Source of the DNA: a bacterium
GTDB taxonomy: Bacteria; Myxococcota_A; UBA9042
Length of the DNA: 55,957 nt
NCBI GenBank assembly: GCA_030425545.1
Contig: JAUIAC010000005.1
Location: 1-55,957 of the forward strand
Reading direction: 5' to 3'
In this document: positions 29,541-39,196 of the stretch, piece by piece
How the letters are laid out: each line of letters starts with the position of its first letter
Numbering within the stretch: position 1 is the first letter of the stretch
The notes under the pieces: model-generated
Database searches by the model: none
The model's input: only the letters and a program-made list of their open reading frames with translations
Told to the model about the DNA's origin: nothing
Position numbers and translations under genes: made by a program

Positions 29541-32500
29541 CTACTGGCAGATCTCTTCGACCACCATGTCGTCGAGGAAGATGCCCTCGTACTTGTCGTT
29601 GCCGTTGGGGTCGCCGGAGTCGAACACCAGCTTGATCTGGATGTTCTTGTAGGCCTTGTAGGCCGAGAGATCGATGCTCTTGTCGACCACCTTCTTGTAG
29701 TCGGCCACGGGCATGTCCTTGAGGTTCGACTTCTCCCAGACCTTCTTCTGCTTGGGCGTGGGCGTGCCCGAGGTGTTCTCCACCCAGCTGACCCAGATCT
29801 CCAACGTCTCCCAGTTGGTCTCGACGTCGAGGTAGGCCTTAAACTTGAAGGCGGGCAGCTTCTTCGTGTCGGGGTCGAGGTCGAAGGGGTCGCTCAGCAG
29901 CTCGGAGGTGACCGACTTGTAGCACTTCTTCGCGCCCGCAGCGCCGACGCACTGCTCGCCAGACCCCGCCGTGCAGTCGGCCGTGGCCTTGCACACCTTG
30001 GCGCTGCCGTCGGCGTAGTTCCACGCCGCGCTGTTGCCGTAGTAGATCTCCTTCTTCCCGACCAGGTACTTGTGGTCGATGATCTGCCACTTCACGGTGC
30101 CGGTGAAGGGCTTGCCCGACCACTTGCTGAAGCTGCCGCCCTCGGCCGTCTCAGAGGGCAGCGCGACGCTGTTGGCGCAGCAGCCCTTGCCGGGCTTGAA
30201 CTCGGTCTGGCAGGCGAACGCGCCCTTGTCGTCCTTGCCGCACCAGTGCTTCTTGCACGCGTCCGGCGCCTTGGGAGCGCAGTCGGAGTCCGACACGCAC
30301 GCAGGCTTCGTGCACAGGGTCTCGACCTTGAGGTTGTCGATGAAGGCACCCTCGCCCTTGTTGTTGAGCCCGGTGCCGCAGTCGAAGACGAACTGCAGCC
30401 GCGCCTTCTTCCCGGCGAGCGCGGTCGGCACGGCCATGACCACGGCGACCCACTTGCCCTTGGTGGTGCCCTCGATGGCGTAGCTATCCCACACCGGAAT
30501 CACCGCCTTCTTGACGTCCTTCTCGGCCACGTCGACGACGTTGACGAAGAGCTGGTCGATGGCGAGCGGCGGCTTCGCGAAGGGGAAGTCGTCCCACTCC
30601 GTGCTGAGGAAGAGGTCGAAGCTGATCAAGGTCGTGCCGTTCTTCGGCACCTGGAACTCCGGCGCCGTGACCGTCCCGGCGGGCACGTCGGTGCCGGCGT
30701 TGATGGTGCCGTCCTTGCCGCCGAAGTAGAGCGCGTAGTTGCCGCTGCCCGGCTTGCTCTTGGTCGAGATCATCCAGCCCTTGTCGGTGGCGTAGGGCAG
30801 CCCGTTCTCGTTCTTGCCCTTGGGGACCTGCACCGCCCAGCCGCCGGGCATCTTGGAGCTGGTCTCGAAGTCCTGGCTGAAGGCCGCGTTGGCGCCGAGC
30901 TTGTCGGTGCAGCAGGTCGGCGAGGTGAGCGCATGGCTGCAGGTTCCGCTGCCGTCCTTGACCGTGCACTTGTCGTTGGTGCAGGTGTCGGCGTCGTCGC
31001 AGTCCTTGTCGTTCTCACAGCAGCCGGCGATGGGCGTGCACTCGCAGTCGCCCTGCACGCACGCAGGCGCGCCGCAGACGCCGCACTTGTCCACGCACAC
31101 CTGGTCTTGGTCCGTCGCGCAGAGCAGCTTCTTGCACGAGACGTCGAGCGTGACGTTGTCGATCCACGTGCCGCCGGTGGAGTTGGCGCCGCCGTCGCCC
31201 GCGTCGAAGGAGAAGCAGAACTTCACCTTCTTGCCCTGGTAGGCGTCGAGGTTGACCAGCACTGGCAGCCACTTGCCCTCGGTGGTGCCCTTGACGCTGT
31301 CGCTCGACCACGCCGGCTTGTACTGCCCGGCGTCGAAGATCTCGACGGCGAGGTGGTCGACCTTCGGCAGCCCCTTGCACTGCTCGGGGGTGAAGCTCGA
31401 GGGGCACGGCGGGTTCTTGTAGTTGGCGGCCGGCTTGCCCGACCACTCGGTCTGGAGCTTCAGGTCGAAGCTCAGCACGTCGTAGAGCGTGCCCTGCTCG
31501 AGCGTGACCTCGGGCGAGCAGATCTTGCCCTTGGGGCCCTTGCTCGAACCCAAGGTCGGGTCGTCGTAGCCCGAGAGCGTGCCCTTGCCGAAGAAGAGGC
31601 TCTTGCTGCCGCCGCCGGTGCCTTCCTTGTCGCTGACCAGCCAGGTCACCGTCTTGCTGTTGTTGCCCACGTGGCTCCAGGCTGCGGTGGAGCCCGACTC
31701 GAAGTTGTCCTTGTAGGTGTTCTTCGGCTGGCAGCACTGCACGTTGTTGGCGTCGGGCGCGTTCTCACACACCCCCTGCTTGCCGTCCTTCGGGATGATG
31801 CACTGGTCCACCGTGCAGTCGTTCAGGTCGTTGCAGTCACCGACGTTGATGCAGCAGCTCTTGGCCTTGTCGGAGAAGCAGAGCCCCTGGGTGCCGTCGT
31901 TGGCGTAGAGCGTGCACGTGTCGGCCGTGCACGGGTTCTTGTCGTCCGCGCAGGGCTGGCTCTTGCTGCACACCGTGCCCTCGGTGACACAGAGCGTCTC
32001 GATGACCACGTCGTCGATGTAGACACCCTCGAAGTTGTTCTTGTTGCCGTTGACCTTGAAGTTCCAGCGCAGCTTCAGCGCCGTCTCCTTGTCCTTCTTC
32101 TGGTAGGGGGCGAGGTTCACCGCGACGTGCAGCCAGCCGTCGGTGCTCTTGTCGACCGTCGTGCTGACCCACACCGGGTCGGGCGAGGGCGCGCCGGTCT
32201 CCACGAACACGCGCAGCACGTCGTTCTCCGGGATGCAGGCCGAGGTCGAGCCGTCCACCTTCACGCAGGACGTAGCCTCGGGGCAGCCGTTGGGGCAGTT
32301 GCCCTCGGCCGGGTACTTGTCCTCCGCCTTGATCCACACCCAGAAGTGGGCGATGGCCGGCTTGTTCTTCGGCAGGGTCACCTCCTGCGAGAGCAGGTTC
32401 GCCTCGAAGGCCGCAGGCGCCGCGCCGGTCTTGCACCCGCTGGCCGCGACCATGGACGTGTCGTAGGTGTTGCACTCGTTGCCCAGGTACAGGCTGCTCT

Positions 32501-33119
32501 TGCCGGAGCGCGCCTGGTTGCTGGAGAGCCCCCACTTCACGTTGTAGCTGCCGGAGGGCGTGAGCGAGCCCTTGAATCCCTCGAGCGACTTCTGCTCGAA
32601 GCGTGCGTTGAGCAGGCTCACCTTGCCAGCGCAGCAGTTCTTGATCGGCGTGAGCACGCACTTGTTGCTGACGATGTCGCACTTGTCGGTGGTGCACTCC
32701 GAGCCGTCGTCGCAGTCGCCGTCGTTGGCGCAGAAGCCGGCCTTGGTGACCTTCTTGCACGTGCCGTCGTCGCACACGGCCGTCTGGAAGCCGAGCAGCT
32801 CGTCCTTCAGCAGCGTCAGGCAGTACTGCGTGCTGGTACAGAGGTCGGTCAGCCCTGTGTCCTGCGTGCCACCGGAGTCGGTCTGCGTCGGGGTCGTGTC
32901 CGCACCGACGTCGTCCGTGACGTCGGTGACGTCGGGGGTGTCGGTTACGTCGGGGGTGTCGGAGCCGTCCTCCGTGGTGCCAGAGGTGTCTCCAGCGCCG
33001 GTGTCGGTCGGCTGCGCGCCCGCGTCGGCGGGATCATCGTCGTTGCCGCAAGCCGCCAGGGCCAAAGTCGCAAGGAGGGCGCTCAGGGCCAGCCCCGACC
33101 GTGGGTGGATCCGCTTCAT
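29541..33119 (-). CDS. Modular Cys-rich lipoprotein with four jelly-roll-like modules
   Basis: Predicted lipoprotein of 1192 aa. The ATG at 33119 gives a signal peptide with lipobox LAAC (Cys24). Residues 25-90 are an Asp/Thr/Gly linker. Then Cys-rich segments (94-163, 378-463, 663-737, 937-981) alternate with four modules of ~200 residues (164-377, 467-662, 738-936, 982-1191). Each module runs from a W or F-E start, through SLYFG/YLG and SFDLxLxTEW, to GTTxGKW, GKKVKF and a closing IDDVVxExxC, reminiscent of MAM or other concanavalin-type beta-sandwiches. The Cys segments carry CTxDxC motifs (CTTDKC, CTADTC, CTVDQC, CTNDKC) similar to Dictyostelium CTDC repeats. It is probably a surface adhesion or matrix protein; no enzyme motif is present. 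Confidence 0.82.
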   Translation of the reverse strand: MKRIHPRSGLALSALLATLALAACGNDDDPADAGAQPTDTGAGDTSGTTEDGSDTPDVTDTPDVTDVTDDVGADTTPTQTDSGGTQDTGLTDLCTSTQYCLTLLKDELLGFQTAVCDDGTCKKVTKAGFCANDGDCDDGSECTTDKCDIVSNKCVLTPIKNCCAGKVSLLNARFEQKSLEGFKGSLTPSGSYNVKWGLSSNQARSGKSSLYLGNECNTYDTSMVAASGCKTGAAPAAFEANLLSQEVTLPKNKPAIAHFWVWIKAEDKYPAEGNCPNGCPEATSCVKVDGSTSACIPENDVLRVFVETGAPSPDPVWVSTTVDKSTDGWLHVAVNLAPYQKKDKETALKLRWNFKVNGNKNNFEGVYIDDVVIETLCVTEGTVCSKSQPCADDKNPCTADTCTLYANDGTQGLCFSDKAKSCCINVGDCNDLNDCTVDQCIIPKDGKQGVCENAPDANNVQCCQPKNTYKDNFESGSTAAWSHVGNNSKTVTWLVSDKEGTGGGSKSLFFGKGTLSGYDDPTLGSSKGPKGKICSPEVTLEQGTLYDVLSFDLKLQTEWSGKPAANYKNPPCPSSFTPEQCKGLPKVDHLAVEIFDAGQYKPAWSSDSVKGTTEGKWLPVLVNLDAYQGKKVKFCFSFDAGDGGANSTGGTWIDNVTLDVSCKKLLCATDQDQVCVDKCGVCGAPACVQGDCECTPIAGCCENDKDCDDADTCTNDKCTVKDGSGTCSHALTSPTCCTDKLGANAAFSQDFETSSKMPGGWAVQVPKGKNENGLPYATDKGWMISTKSKPGSGNYALYFGGKDGTINAGTDVPAGTVTAPEFQVPKNGTTLISFDLFLSTEWDDFPFAKPPLAIDQLFVNVVDVAEKDVKKAVIPVWDSYAIEGTTKGKWVAVVMAVPTALAGKKARLQFVFDCGTGLNNKGEGAFIDNLKVETLCTKPACVSDSDCAPKAPDACKKHWCGKDDKGAFACQTEFKPGKGCCANSVALPSETAEGGSFSKWSGKPFTGTVKWQIIDHKYLVGKKEIYYGNSAAWNYADGSAKVCKATADCTAGSGEQCVGAAGAKKCYKSVTSELLSDPFDLDPDTKKLPAFKFKAYLDVETNWETLEIWVSWVENTSGTPTPKQKKVWEKSNLKDMPVADYKKVVDKSIDLSAYKAYKNIQIKLVFDSGDPNGNDKYEGIFLDDMVVEEICQ

Positions 33120-33199
33120 CGTCTGTCCTGTGGGCGTCGGCGGGGGGTGCCGGGCTGCGCCGGCACCACGCTCGCGCGAGAAGGTCTTCCTACCGCTGC

Positions 33200-33228
33200 A
33201 GTCTACCGGCGCACCGGAGGGTGCGCAA
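33200..33228 (-). promoter_or_regulatory. Candidate promoter for the four-module lipoprotein gene
   Basis: On the - strand TTGCGC (33223-33228) lies 17 nt before TAGACT (33200-33205). The -10 box is identical to that before the next gene of the array. The leader would be about 75 nt. Confidence 0.4.
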
Positions 33229-33320
33229 ACATCCGGGGCCGCGTCCCCGCCCGTGACACGGGGTCGGGCGAGGCGTCGTCGTCGTCCCGTCGCAGCGCTG
33301 CGAGCGCGCGCTCCAAGGGC

Positions 33321-35804
33321 CTACTTGCAGCCCGAGGCCCCAGAGGGCTGGTACGTGCACTTCTCGTCGATGCACAGGTCTTTGGTGCACTGGTCCTTGT
33401 CGTCGCAGTCGGCGTCCTGACCACAGCAGCCCGGCTTGGGCTTGCTGGTGCACTGGTTGGCCTGGAGGTCGCACGAGGTCAGCGTGCACGACTTGATCGC
33501 CGGGCAGTCCTTGTCCGCCTTGCAGCAGTTGGCCACCGGCGCCGTCTTGCAGGTGTGCGCGGCCTGGTCACACACGGCCTTGGCGCACACGTCGGTGCTG
33601 CTGCACTCGCTGTCGAGCTTGCAGCAGCCTTGCTGCGGGGCGTGCTTGCACTGGCCCTCGAGGCAGCTGTCGAGCGTGCACGGATCGCCGTCGTCACACG
33701 CCGCGGTGCTCGTACAGCAGCCGGGCAACGCCACGCAGCCACACGCGCCGTTCTCGCACCCGGGGGCCTGGCACTTGGGGCAGCTGCCGTCGCACTCGGC
33801 GTCGTAGAAGCAGGCCGGCTTGCTGCACGCGACCCGGACACGGAAGTCGTCCACGTGCACGCCGAGCTTGTCGTTGACCTGGTCGTCCCCCGTGTCGAAA
33901 GTCAGGCACACCTGCACCTCCTTGCCCTGCCACTTGTCGAGGTCGACCACGATGTCGCGCCACTTGCCGTCGGTCGTGCCGTAGACCAGGTCGCTCGACC
34001 AGGCCGGCTCCGGCTTCGTGCCGACATAGACCACCACGGCCAGATGGTCGTACTTCGGCTGACCGGCCAAGGGCGGGTTCTTGTAGATGGCCTTGGGCAG
34101 GTAGCTCCACTCGGTCTCCATGCGCAGCGCGAAGGTCGCCTGGTTGTAGACCGCCCCCACCTTCAGGTTGACCTTCTTGCTGCACGCCTGCCCCTTGGGC
34201 CCGACGCCCTTGCCCAGGCTGGCGTCGCCGTAGCCGTCGAAGCTCGCGGTGCCGAAGTAGAGCGCCTGGCTGCCCTTCACGCCGCCCTTGGGGTCGATCC
34301 GCCAGCGGGCCGCCTCGGAGTTGGCGCCGAGCAGCGTCCAGTCCGTGAGCACGCCGGAGTCGAAGTCGTCGACCAGCGCGATGGACGCCTTGCAGCACGA
34401 GGGCTTCGTCGCGTCGGGCTTCGACGAGCACTCGCCCGCGTTGCAGGTGTCCAGCGTGCAGGGCTTGCCGTCGTCGCACTCGCTCGACACGGTGCAGCAG
34501 CCCTCGGCCTTGTCGTGAAAACAGAAGCCCTTGACCGCGTTGTTGGCGTAGAGGGTGCAGTCGTCGGCGGTGCAGACCACCCCGTCGTCCAGGCAAGGCG
34601 CGTCCTTGGTGCACAGCGTGCCCTTGACCGGACACACGGTCTCCATGATCAGCTCGTCGAGCCAGACCCCCTCGAAGCCGTTCTTGATGCCGGTGAAGGT
34701 CTCGAAGCGCCACAGCACCTTCACCGACTGGCCGGCGTAGTCGCTCAGGTCCACGGCCACGTGCCGCCACGTTCCGCCGGTGCTCTTGTCGAGCGCGGTG
34801 GAGTCAAAGACCTTCACCGTGCCCTTGTCTCCGGTCACCGTGACCGTCAGCACGTCCTTCTCCGGAATGCACTGACTCGCCCCGTTGACGCTCACGCAGC
34901 TCGCTCCAGCTGGGCAGGGCGTCGCGCAGGTGCCCTTGGGCAGGGTGTCGGCGTACATGGGCTCGGCGTCGAGCCACAGCCAGAAGTGCAGCAGCGTGGT
35001 CTTGTCGCTCGGCAGCGTCACGGCCTTGGTCGCCAGGGTCGCCAGCACCGGCCCGGGGTCCTTGCCCGCCTCGCAGTTGTTCGCCGGGTCGGCCGAGGTG
35101 TCGTAGTTGCCGCAGGCGTTGCCCAGGTACAAGGCCTTGGTGCCGAGCCTGGCCCGCGTCCCCGAGACCGACCAGCTGACAGCCCCTGGCCCGGTGTTGC
35201 CCTTGCTCACCGCCGCGCTGAGCTCACCGAGGCCCCCCTGCTCGAAGCCCAGCTTCATCAGCGACACCTTGCCGCTGCAGCAGTTGACCTTGGCGGTGTT
35301 GCTGCAGGCGTTCTTGGCCGTGTCGCACTGGTCCAGGGTGCACTCCGCGCCGTCGTCGCAGTGCTTGTCCTCGCAGCAGGAGCCCGCCTTGAGCTGAACC
35401 CCGCACGTGCCCGCCAGGCAGACCGCCTCCTCACAGGCCTTGGGGCTCACCTTGGCGGCGCAGTCGGAGGCCGCGGAGCACTCGGGCCCGGCGTCGACCG
35501 GGGTCGTGTCCGGTTTGGCGGTGTCGGCTGCGGCGGTGTCGGGCTGCGCGGCGTCGGTGAGCACGTCGGACGCGGACGCGTCGCTCTGCCCGCCGTCTGC
35601 CACAGCGTCGACCTCGCCAGCGTCCTCGCCAGCGGCGGTGTCGGTGTCCTTCTTGCCGTCGTCTTCGCTGCACGCGCCGAGGCCGAGGCTCAGGCCGGCC
35701 AGCAGGCACAGCGCCACCCACGGACGCGCGCCCAGCGCGACGCGACGACGTGTCGTGTGGGGAGCAGTGGGGTTCAACGGGGTACGAGCGCGCGAGGGCC
35801 GCAT
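33321..35804 (-). CDS. Modular Cys-rich lipoprotein with two jelly-roll-like modules and a Cys-rich tail
   Basis: Predicted lipoprotein of 827 aa, paralogous to its neighbours on both sides. The ATG at 35804 follows GAGGAGG at 4 nt spacing. The n-region is long and Arg-rich; the lipobox is GLGAC (Cys45). An Asp/Ala/Thr linker (46-107) precedes a Cys segment, module 1 (178-391), a second Cys segment with CTADDC and CTLDTC, module 2 (472-660, FDSGVLTDW start, VHVDDFRVRVAC end) and a 167-residue Cys-rich tail ending the protein (661-827: CTLDSC, CTLTSC, CTKDLC and several GCC or NCC pairs). Compared with the 29.5-33.1 kb paralogue it lacks two modules, and the Cys repeats are exposed at the C-terminus. 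Function unknown. Confidence 0.82.
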   Translation of the reverse strand: MRPSRARTPLNPTAPHTTRRRVALGARPWVALCLLAGLSLGLGACSEDDGKKDTDTAAGEDAGEVDAVADGGQSDASASDVLTDAAQPDTAAADTAKPDTTPVDAGPECSAASDCAAKVSPKACEEAVCLAGTCGVQLKAGSCCEDKHCDDGAECTLDQCDTAKNACSNTAKVNCCSGKVSLMKLGFEQGGLGELSAAVSKGNTGPGAVSWSVSGTRARLGTKALYLGNACGNYDTSADPANNCEAGKDPGPVLATLATKAVTLPSDKTTLLHFWLWLDAEPMYADTLPKGTCATPCPAGASCVSVNGASQCIPEKDVLTVTVTGDKGTVKVFDSTALDKSTGGTWRHVAVDLSDYAGQSVKVLWRFETFTGIKNGFEGVWLDELIMETVCPVKGTLCTKDAPCLDDGVVCTADDCTLYANNAVKGFCFHDKAEGCCTVSSECDDGKPCTLDTCNAGECSSKPDATKPSCCKASIALVDDFDSGVLTDWTLLGANSEAARWRIDPKGGVKGSQALYFGTASFDGYGDASLGKGVGPKGQACSKKVNLKVGAVYNQATFALRMETEWSYLPKAIYKNPPLAGQPKYDHLAVVVYVGTKPEPAWSSDLVYGTTDGKWRDIVVDLDKWQGKEVQVCLTFDTGDDQVNDKLGVHVDDFRVRVACSKPACFYDAECDGSCPKCQAPGCENGACGCVALPGCCTSTAACDDGDPCTLDSCLEGQCKHAPQQGCCKLDSECSSTDVCAKAVCDQAAHTCKTAPVANCCKADKDCPAIKSCTLTSCDLQANQCTSKPKPGCCGQDADCDDKDQCTKDLCIDEKCTYQPSGASGCK

Positions 35805-35841
35805 CTGGCCTCCTCTACCGGGACATGCCGGAGGTTGGCGC

Positions 35842-35850
35842 AGTCTAGCA
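35842..35850 (-). promoter_or_regulatory. Candidate extended -10 promoter for the two-module lipoprotein gene
   Basis: On the - strand TGCTAGACT is an extended -10 (TGn followed by TAGACT) about 38 nt before the ATG. No good -35 is seen, which is usual for extended -10 promoters. Confidence 0.45.
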
Positions 35851-35983
35851 AGGTCGGGCGCCCGCCCGCCAGACGTCGACAGGCAGCCCGCGCGGGACGG
35901 CACCGCAGCGCGGTCGGCTCAGCCCCGACGAGGGCCAGACGACGCGGCTGGCAGCCACGCGCCCCCTCAGGAGAGCGGGCACC

Positions 35984-38900
35984 TCAGTCGCACTTCACCA
36001 GCAGCTTGAGGTCGTCGACCAGCACGCCCAGCGTCGAGTTCGCCACCGAGTCCGAGGTGTTGAAGTTGAACTCGATCTTGACCTTCTGGCCCTTCCACTT
36101 GCTCAGGTCGAACTTCAGGTCGAGCCAGCTGTTGGTCTTGAAGCCCTTGCTGCCCTTGTACCAGAGCTGGTTCTTCTTGCCGTTGGCGTCGATGAGGTAG
36201 ATGTAGAGCTTGTCGTAGCTCGTGCCCGACTCCGTGGCCATGTAGAGCGCCAACGAGAGCGTGGTGACCTTGCCGGCGGGCAGCGAGACCTCGGGGGTCA
36301 CCGCCGTGCCGTTGTTCGCGCCGAAGTTGTAGTTCTTCTGCGCCGGGCTGCCGTAGTAGAGCACGCCCTTGGGCGACTTCGAGATGGTGGCGTTCTGCCA
36401 CAGCTGCCAGCCCTTGGTGGCGCCCGCGCTGTTCTTGATGGTCATGTTCTTCAGGCTCGAGCTGAAGTCATTGACGAAGAGGTTGGGCTCGCAGCAGCCC
36501 GCCGCGCCGGTGGCCGTGTACTTGCAGAAGCCGTCCGAGCCGCACTTGTCGGTGGTGCACTTGTCGTCCTTGTCGTCGCACTCCAAGTCCGACTTGCAGC
36601 AGATGTCCTGGTGCGTGCACTTGTTGTTCAGGCAGGTGTCCTGCGTGCAGGTCTTCTTGTCGTCGCACTCACCCGAGCTCAGGCAGCAGCCGGGGATCGG
36701 CGTGTGGGTGCAGTCCTTGCCGGGGCCGGGGCAGCCGTCCGTCGTGCACGGGTTGCCGTCGTCGCAGTCGCCGGGGCCCATGCAGCAGTTGGCCTTCTCG
36801 CTGAACTTGCACTTGCCGCCCGAGCAGGTGCCGGTGGAGCACAGGGTCGGGCTCTTGCAGTCGCTGCTCGACTTGCAGCAACCCTCGACGTAGGCGCAGG
36901 CGCCCTCGTTGCAGATGCCCAGGCCGCCCTGACACGAGGTCGAGGTCGGCGTGCAGTCGACGCTGCCGCTGCACTTCTTGGCGTTGCACGAGGTCTTGAT
37001 CTTGACGTAGTCGATGACCGTGCCCTGGCCCGACTGCTTCTTGCTCGAGTAGCCGTAGATGCGGCCACGCAGCTTGATCTTGAACTTGCGACCGGCGAAG
37101 GCCGAGATGTCCTTCTGCCAGACCTCCCAGTTCGTGGTGCTGTGGTTCTTGTAGTAGTAGATCTGCTTGGAGTAGTTGTAATAACTGGTGATCTGCTTTC
37201 CGTCGACCAGGTAGTACTGGTAGATGTAGTTCGACGTCGTCTTGTAGTCGAGCTCGAACTTGTACTTGATCTCCAAGGTGTACTGCTGGCCCGGCGGCAG
37301 CTCGATCTCCGGGCTGGTGACGTAGAGGTAGTTCGACCCGGTCAGGTTACTGAACGTGTCCTGGCCGGGGATGCCGAACTTCATCACGCCCGCGTTGTTC
37401 TGCGGGTCGCCCGCCTTGGACACGTACTTGCCCTGGTGCCAGACCAGCTTGTTGGACAGCGCCTTGTCCGAGGTCCAGCCCTCCATGCCGCTGTCGAACT
37501 CGTAGACCACCGGCTCGACCGCGCAGCAGCCGGGCGCCTTGCTCGGGCTGTGGATGCACTTGCCCTGGTCACAGGTGTCGAGCGTGCAGGGGTTGAAGTC
37601 GTCGCACTCGGCGTCGAGAGAGCAGCAGGTGCTGGTGAACGCGCAGTCCCCGCCAGCGCACTTGCCGACCAGGCAGCTGTCCTCGCTGACGCACTCGCTG
37701 TCGGCCTTGCAGCAGGTGTTGCTGTGCAGGCAGGAGGCGCCGGCCTTCGGGCAGTGGTCGATGGTGCAGCTGTCCTTGTCGTCGCAGTCCTCGGTCTTCA
37801 TGCAGCAGCCGGGCTTGGCGTTGTGGGAGCACGATCCACCGGGGCCGCTGCAGAGGTCGAGGGTGCAGGGCTTGCCGTCGTCGCAGTCGGCGCTGCTGCT
37901 GCAGCACTCCTTCTTGGTGGTGTAGCCGCACACGGGCAGGCCCTTGCTCGTGGCCGTGGCCGCGCACGCGTCGGTGGAGCAGGCGTTGCCGTCGTCGCAG
38001 TCGCTGGCGCCGCCGCAGCAGCCCGTGCGCACGGTGAGCTCGTCGATGTAGGCACCCTCGAAGGCGTTCACGAAGCCGTCGAGCGTGTCGAAGGTGAACA
38101 CGAACTGCACCTTCTTGCCGGCCCACTTGTCGAGGGAGACGCTCTGCAGCTCCCACACCTTGTGGGTGGTGCCGCCGATGCTGTCGCTGTGCCACAGCTC
38201 GGTGGGCTTGTCCTTGGAGCCGGCCTCGACGACGGCGACCTGCAAGGTGTCGTATCCCTTGCTCTCCTCGGTGTCGAGGTAGAGCCAGAAGTCGAGCGAG
38301 GGCTTGACGCCGTCGTGCTTCGGCACCGCCATGGCCGGGGTCGTCATGGACGCCTTCACGTGCTTGTCGTTGGCGTACACGAAGCTCTTGGTGTCTCCGA
38401 GGTAGAGGCTGGTCTTGCCGCCGGTCTTGCGCTTGTCCACCAGCGTCCACTTCATGCCGCTGCCGCTGATGTCGGTGGAGGTCCAGCCCTCGGAGGGATC
38501 CTCGAAGCCGAGCAGCTCGGTGGCCGAGGTGAGCCCGCTCTTGGTGATGTCGGGGTTGCACGCGAGGCAGGCCGCCGTCGCGCTCTTGGCGCCCGCGGGG
38601 TAGCAGGCCACCTTGTCGCCAGCCATGGGCACGAGGCAGCCGCCGCCGACGTCGTAGGTGCACTTGCTGTCGACGCAGGTGCCGGTCGCGCAGGGGATCG
38701 TGCAGTCGCCGTCGTTCTTGCAGGCGACCGTGTGCTCCGTGACCTTGTCGAGCGGACCCGCGTCGGGGGTGGCCGTGTCGGGTGCGCTGGTGTCCGGCGT
38801 CTCCGTGTCGGGCGCGCTGGTGTCGGGCGTGCCGGTGTCGGGCGTCTCGGTGTCGGACGTGCCCGTGTCAGCGCCCGCGGTGTCGGAGTTCCCAGCGTCC

Positions 38901-39145
38901 GGGACCGCGACGTCCGACTCGGAGGTGTCTCCCCCCGCCGTGGTGTCGGTAGCGGAGCCGTCGGACCCACCCGCGTCGGACGTCGTGCCGTCCGCCTGCG
39001 CGCCGGTGTCGTCGGAGCTGTCGGTGTTGCCGCCACTGTCCTGGCCGGCCGGCGTCGTGTCAGGGCCTGGCGTGGTGGCGTTGTCGGTGCCACAGGCGGC
39101 GAGGACGGCGCACAAGCCGAAGGAGAGCAGGAAGCGGTGTTGCAT
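35984..39145 (-). CDS. Modular Cys-rich lipoprotein with three jelly-roll-like modules
   Basis: Predicted lipoprotein of 1053 aa from the ATG at 39145 (GGAG 7-8 nt upstream). The signal peptide ends in lipobox LAAC (Cys18). A 115-residue Asp/Thr/Ser linker includes repeated xPDT units. Cys-rich segments (142-200, 377-541, 720-885) alternate with three modules (205-376, 543-720, 887-1053). The two long Cys segments each hold about five CDDxxxCTxDxC repeats (CTLDLC, CTIDHC, CTLDTC, CTTDGC, CTQDTC, CTTDKC), the clearest of the array. The middle module is exceptional: Tyr/Lys/Ile-rich and encoded by DNA of much lower GC. The last module closes with LVDDLKLLVKC. It is probably surface-exposed; function unknown. 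Confidence 0.83.
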   Translation of the reverse strand: MQHRFLLSFGLCAVLAACGTDNATTPGPDTTPAGQDSGGNTDSSDDTGAQADGTTSDAGGSDGSATDTTAGGDTSESDVAVPDAGNSDTAGADTGTSDTETPDTGTPDTSAPDTETPDTSAPDTATPDAGPLDKVTEHTVACKNDGDCTIPCATGTCVDSKCTYDVGGGCLVPMAGDKVACYPAGAKSATAACLACNPDITKSGLTSATELLGFEDPSEGWTSTDISGSGMKWTLVDKRKTGGKTSLYLGDTKSFVYANDKHVKASMTTPAMAVPKHDGVKPSLDFWLYLDTEESKGYDTLQVAVVEAGSKDKPTELWHSDSIGGTTHKVWELQSVSLDKWAGKKVQFVFTFDTLDGFVNAFEGAYIDELTVRTGCCGGASDCDDGNACSTDACAATATSKGLPVCGYTTKKECCSSSADCDDGKPCTLDLCSGPGGSCSHNAKPGCCMKTEDCDDKDSCTIDHCPKAGASCLHSNTCCKADSECVSEDSCLVGKCAGGDCAFTSTCCSLDAECDDFNPCTLDTCDQGKCIHSPSKAPGCCAVEPVVYEFDSGMEGWTSDKALSNKLVWHQGKYVSKAGDPQNNAGVMKFGIPGQDTFSNLTGSNYLYVTSPEIELPPGQQYTLEIKYKFELDYKTTSNYIYQYYLVDGKQITSYYNYSKQIYYYKNHSTTNWEVWQKDISAFAGRKFKIKLRGRIYGYSSKKQSGQGTVIDYVKIKTSCNAKKCSGSVDCTPTSTSCQGGLGICNEGACAYVEGCCKSSSDCKSPTLCSTGTCSGGKCKFSEKANCCMGPGDCDDGNPCTTDGCPGPGKDCTHTPIPGCCLSSGECDDKKTCTQDTCLNNKCTHQDICCKSDLECDDKDDKCTTDKCGSDGFCKYTATGAAGCCEPNLFVNDFSSSLKNMTIKNSAGATKGWQLWQNATISKSPKGVLYYGSPAQKNYNFGANNGTAVTPEVSLPAGKVTTLSLALYMATESGTSYDKLYIYLIDANGKKNQLWYKGSKGFKTNSWLDLKFDLSKWKGQKVKIEFNFNTSDSVANSTLGVLVDDLKLLVKCD
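38759..38863 (-). repeat. xPDT-type tandem repeat in the lipoprotein linker
   Basis: Short direct repeats (about 15-30 nt, type gtgtcgggcgtctcg) encode the TPDT/APDT run at residues 95-129, between the lipid anchor and the first Cys segment. It is likely an extended, possibly O-modified stalk. Confidence 0.8.
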
Positions 39146-39196
39146 GAGAGGTCTCCGAGTCGGCCTGCGGGGGGCGCGGCCGATGCACAGCGCGGA

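Noticed and set aside
30072..36200. A 2042-codon open frame on the + strand opposite the Cys-rich lipoproteins
   Set aside because: It is an antisense shadow caused by GC-rich third positions. The product is a low-complexity Ala/Val/Arg/Leu/Gly string without domains, while the - strand genes have signal peptides, ribosome sites and conserved motifs.
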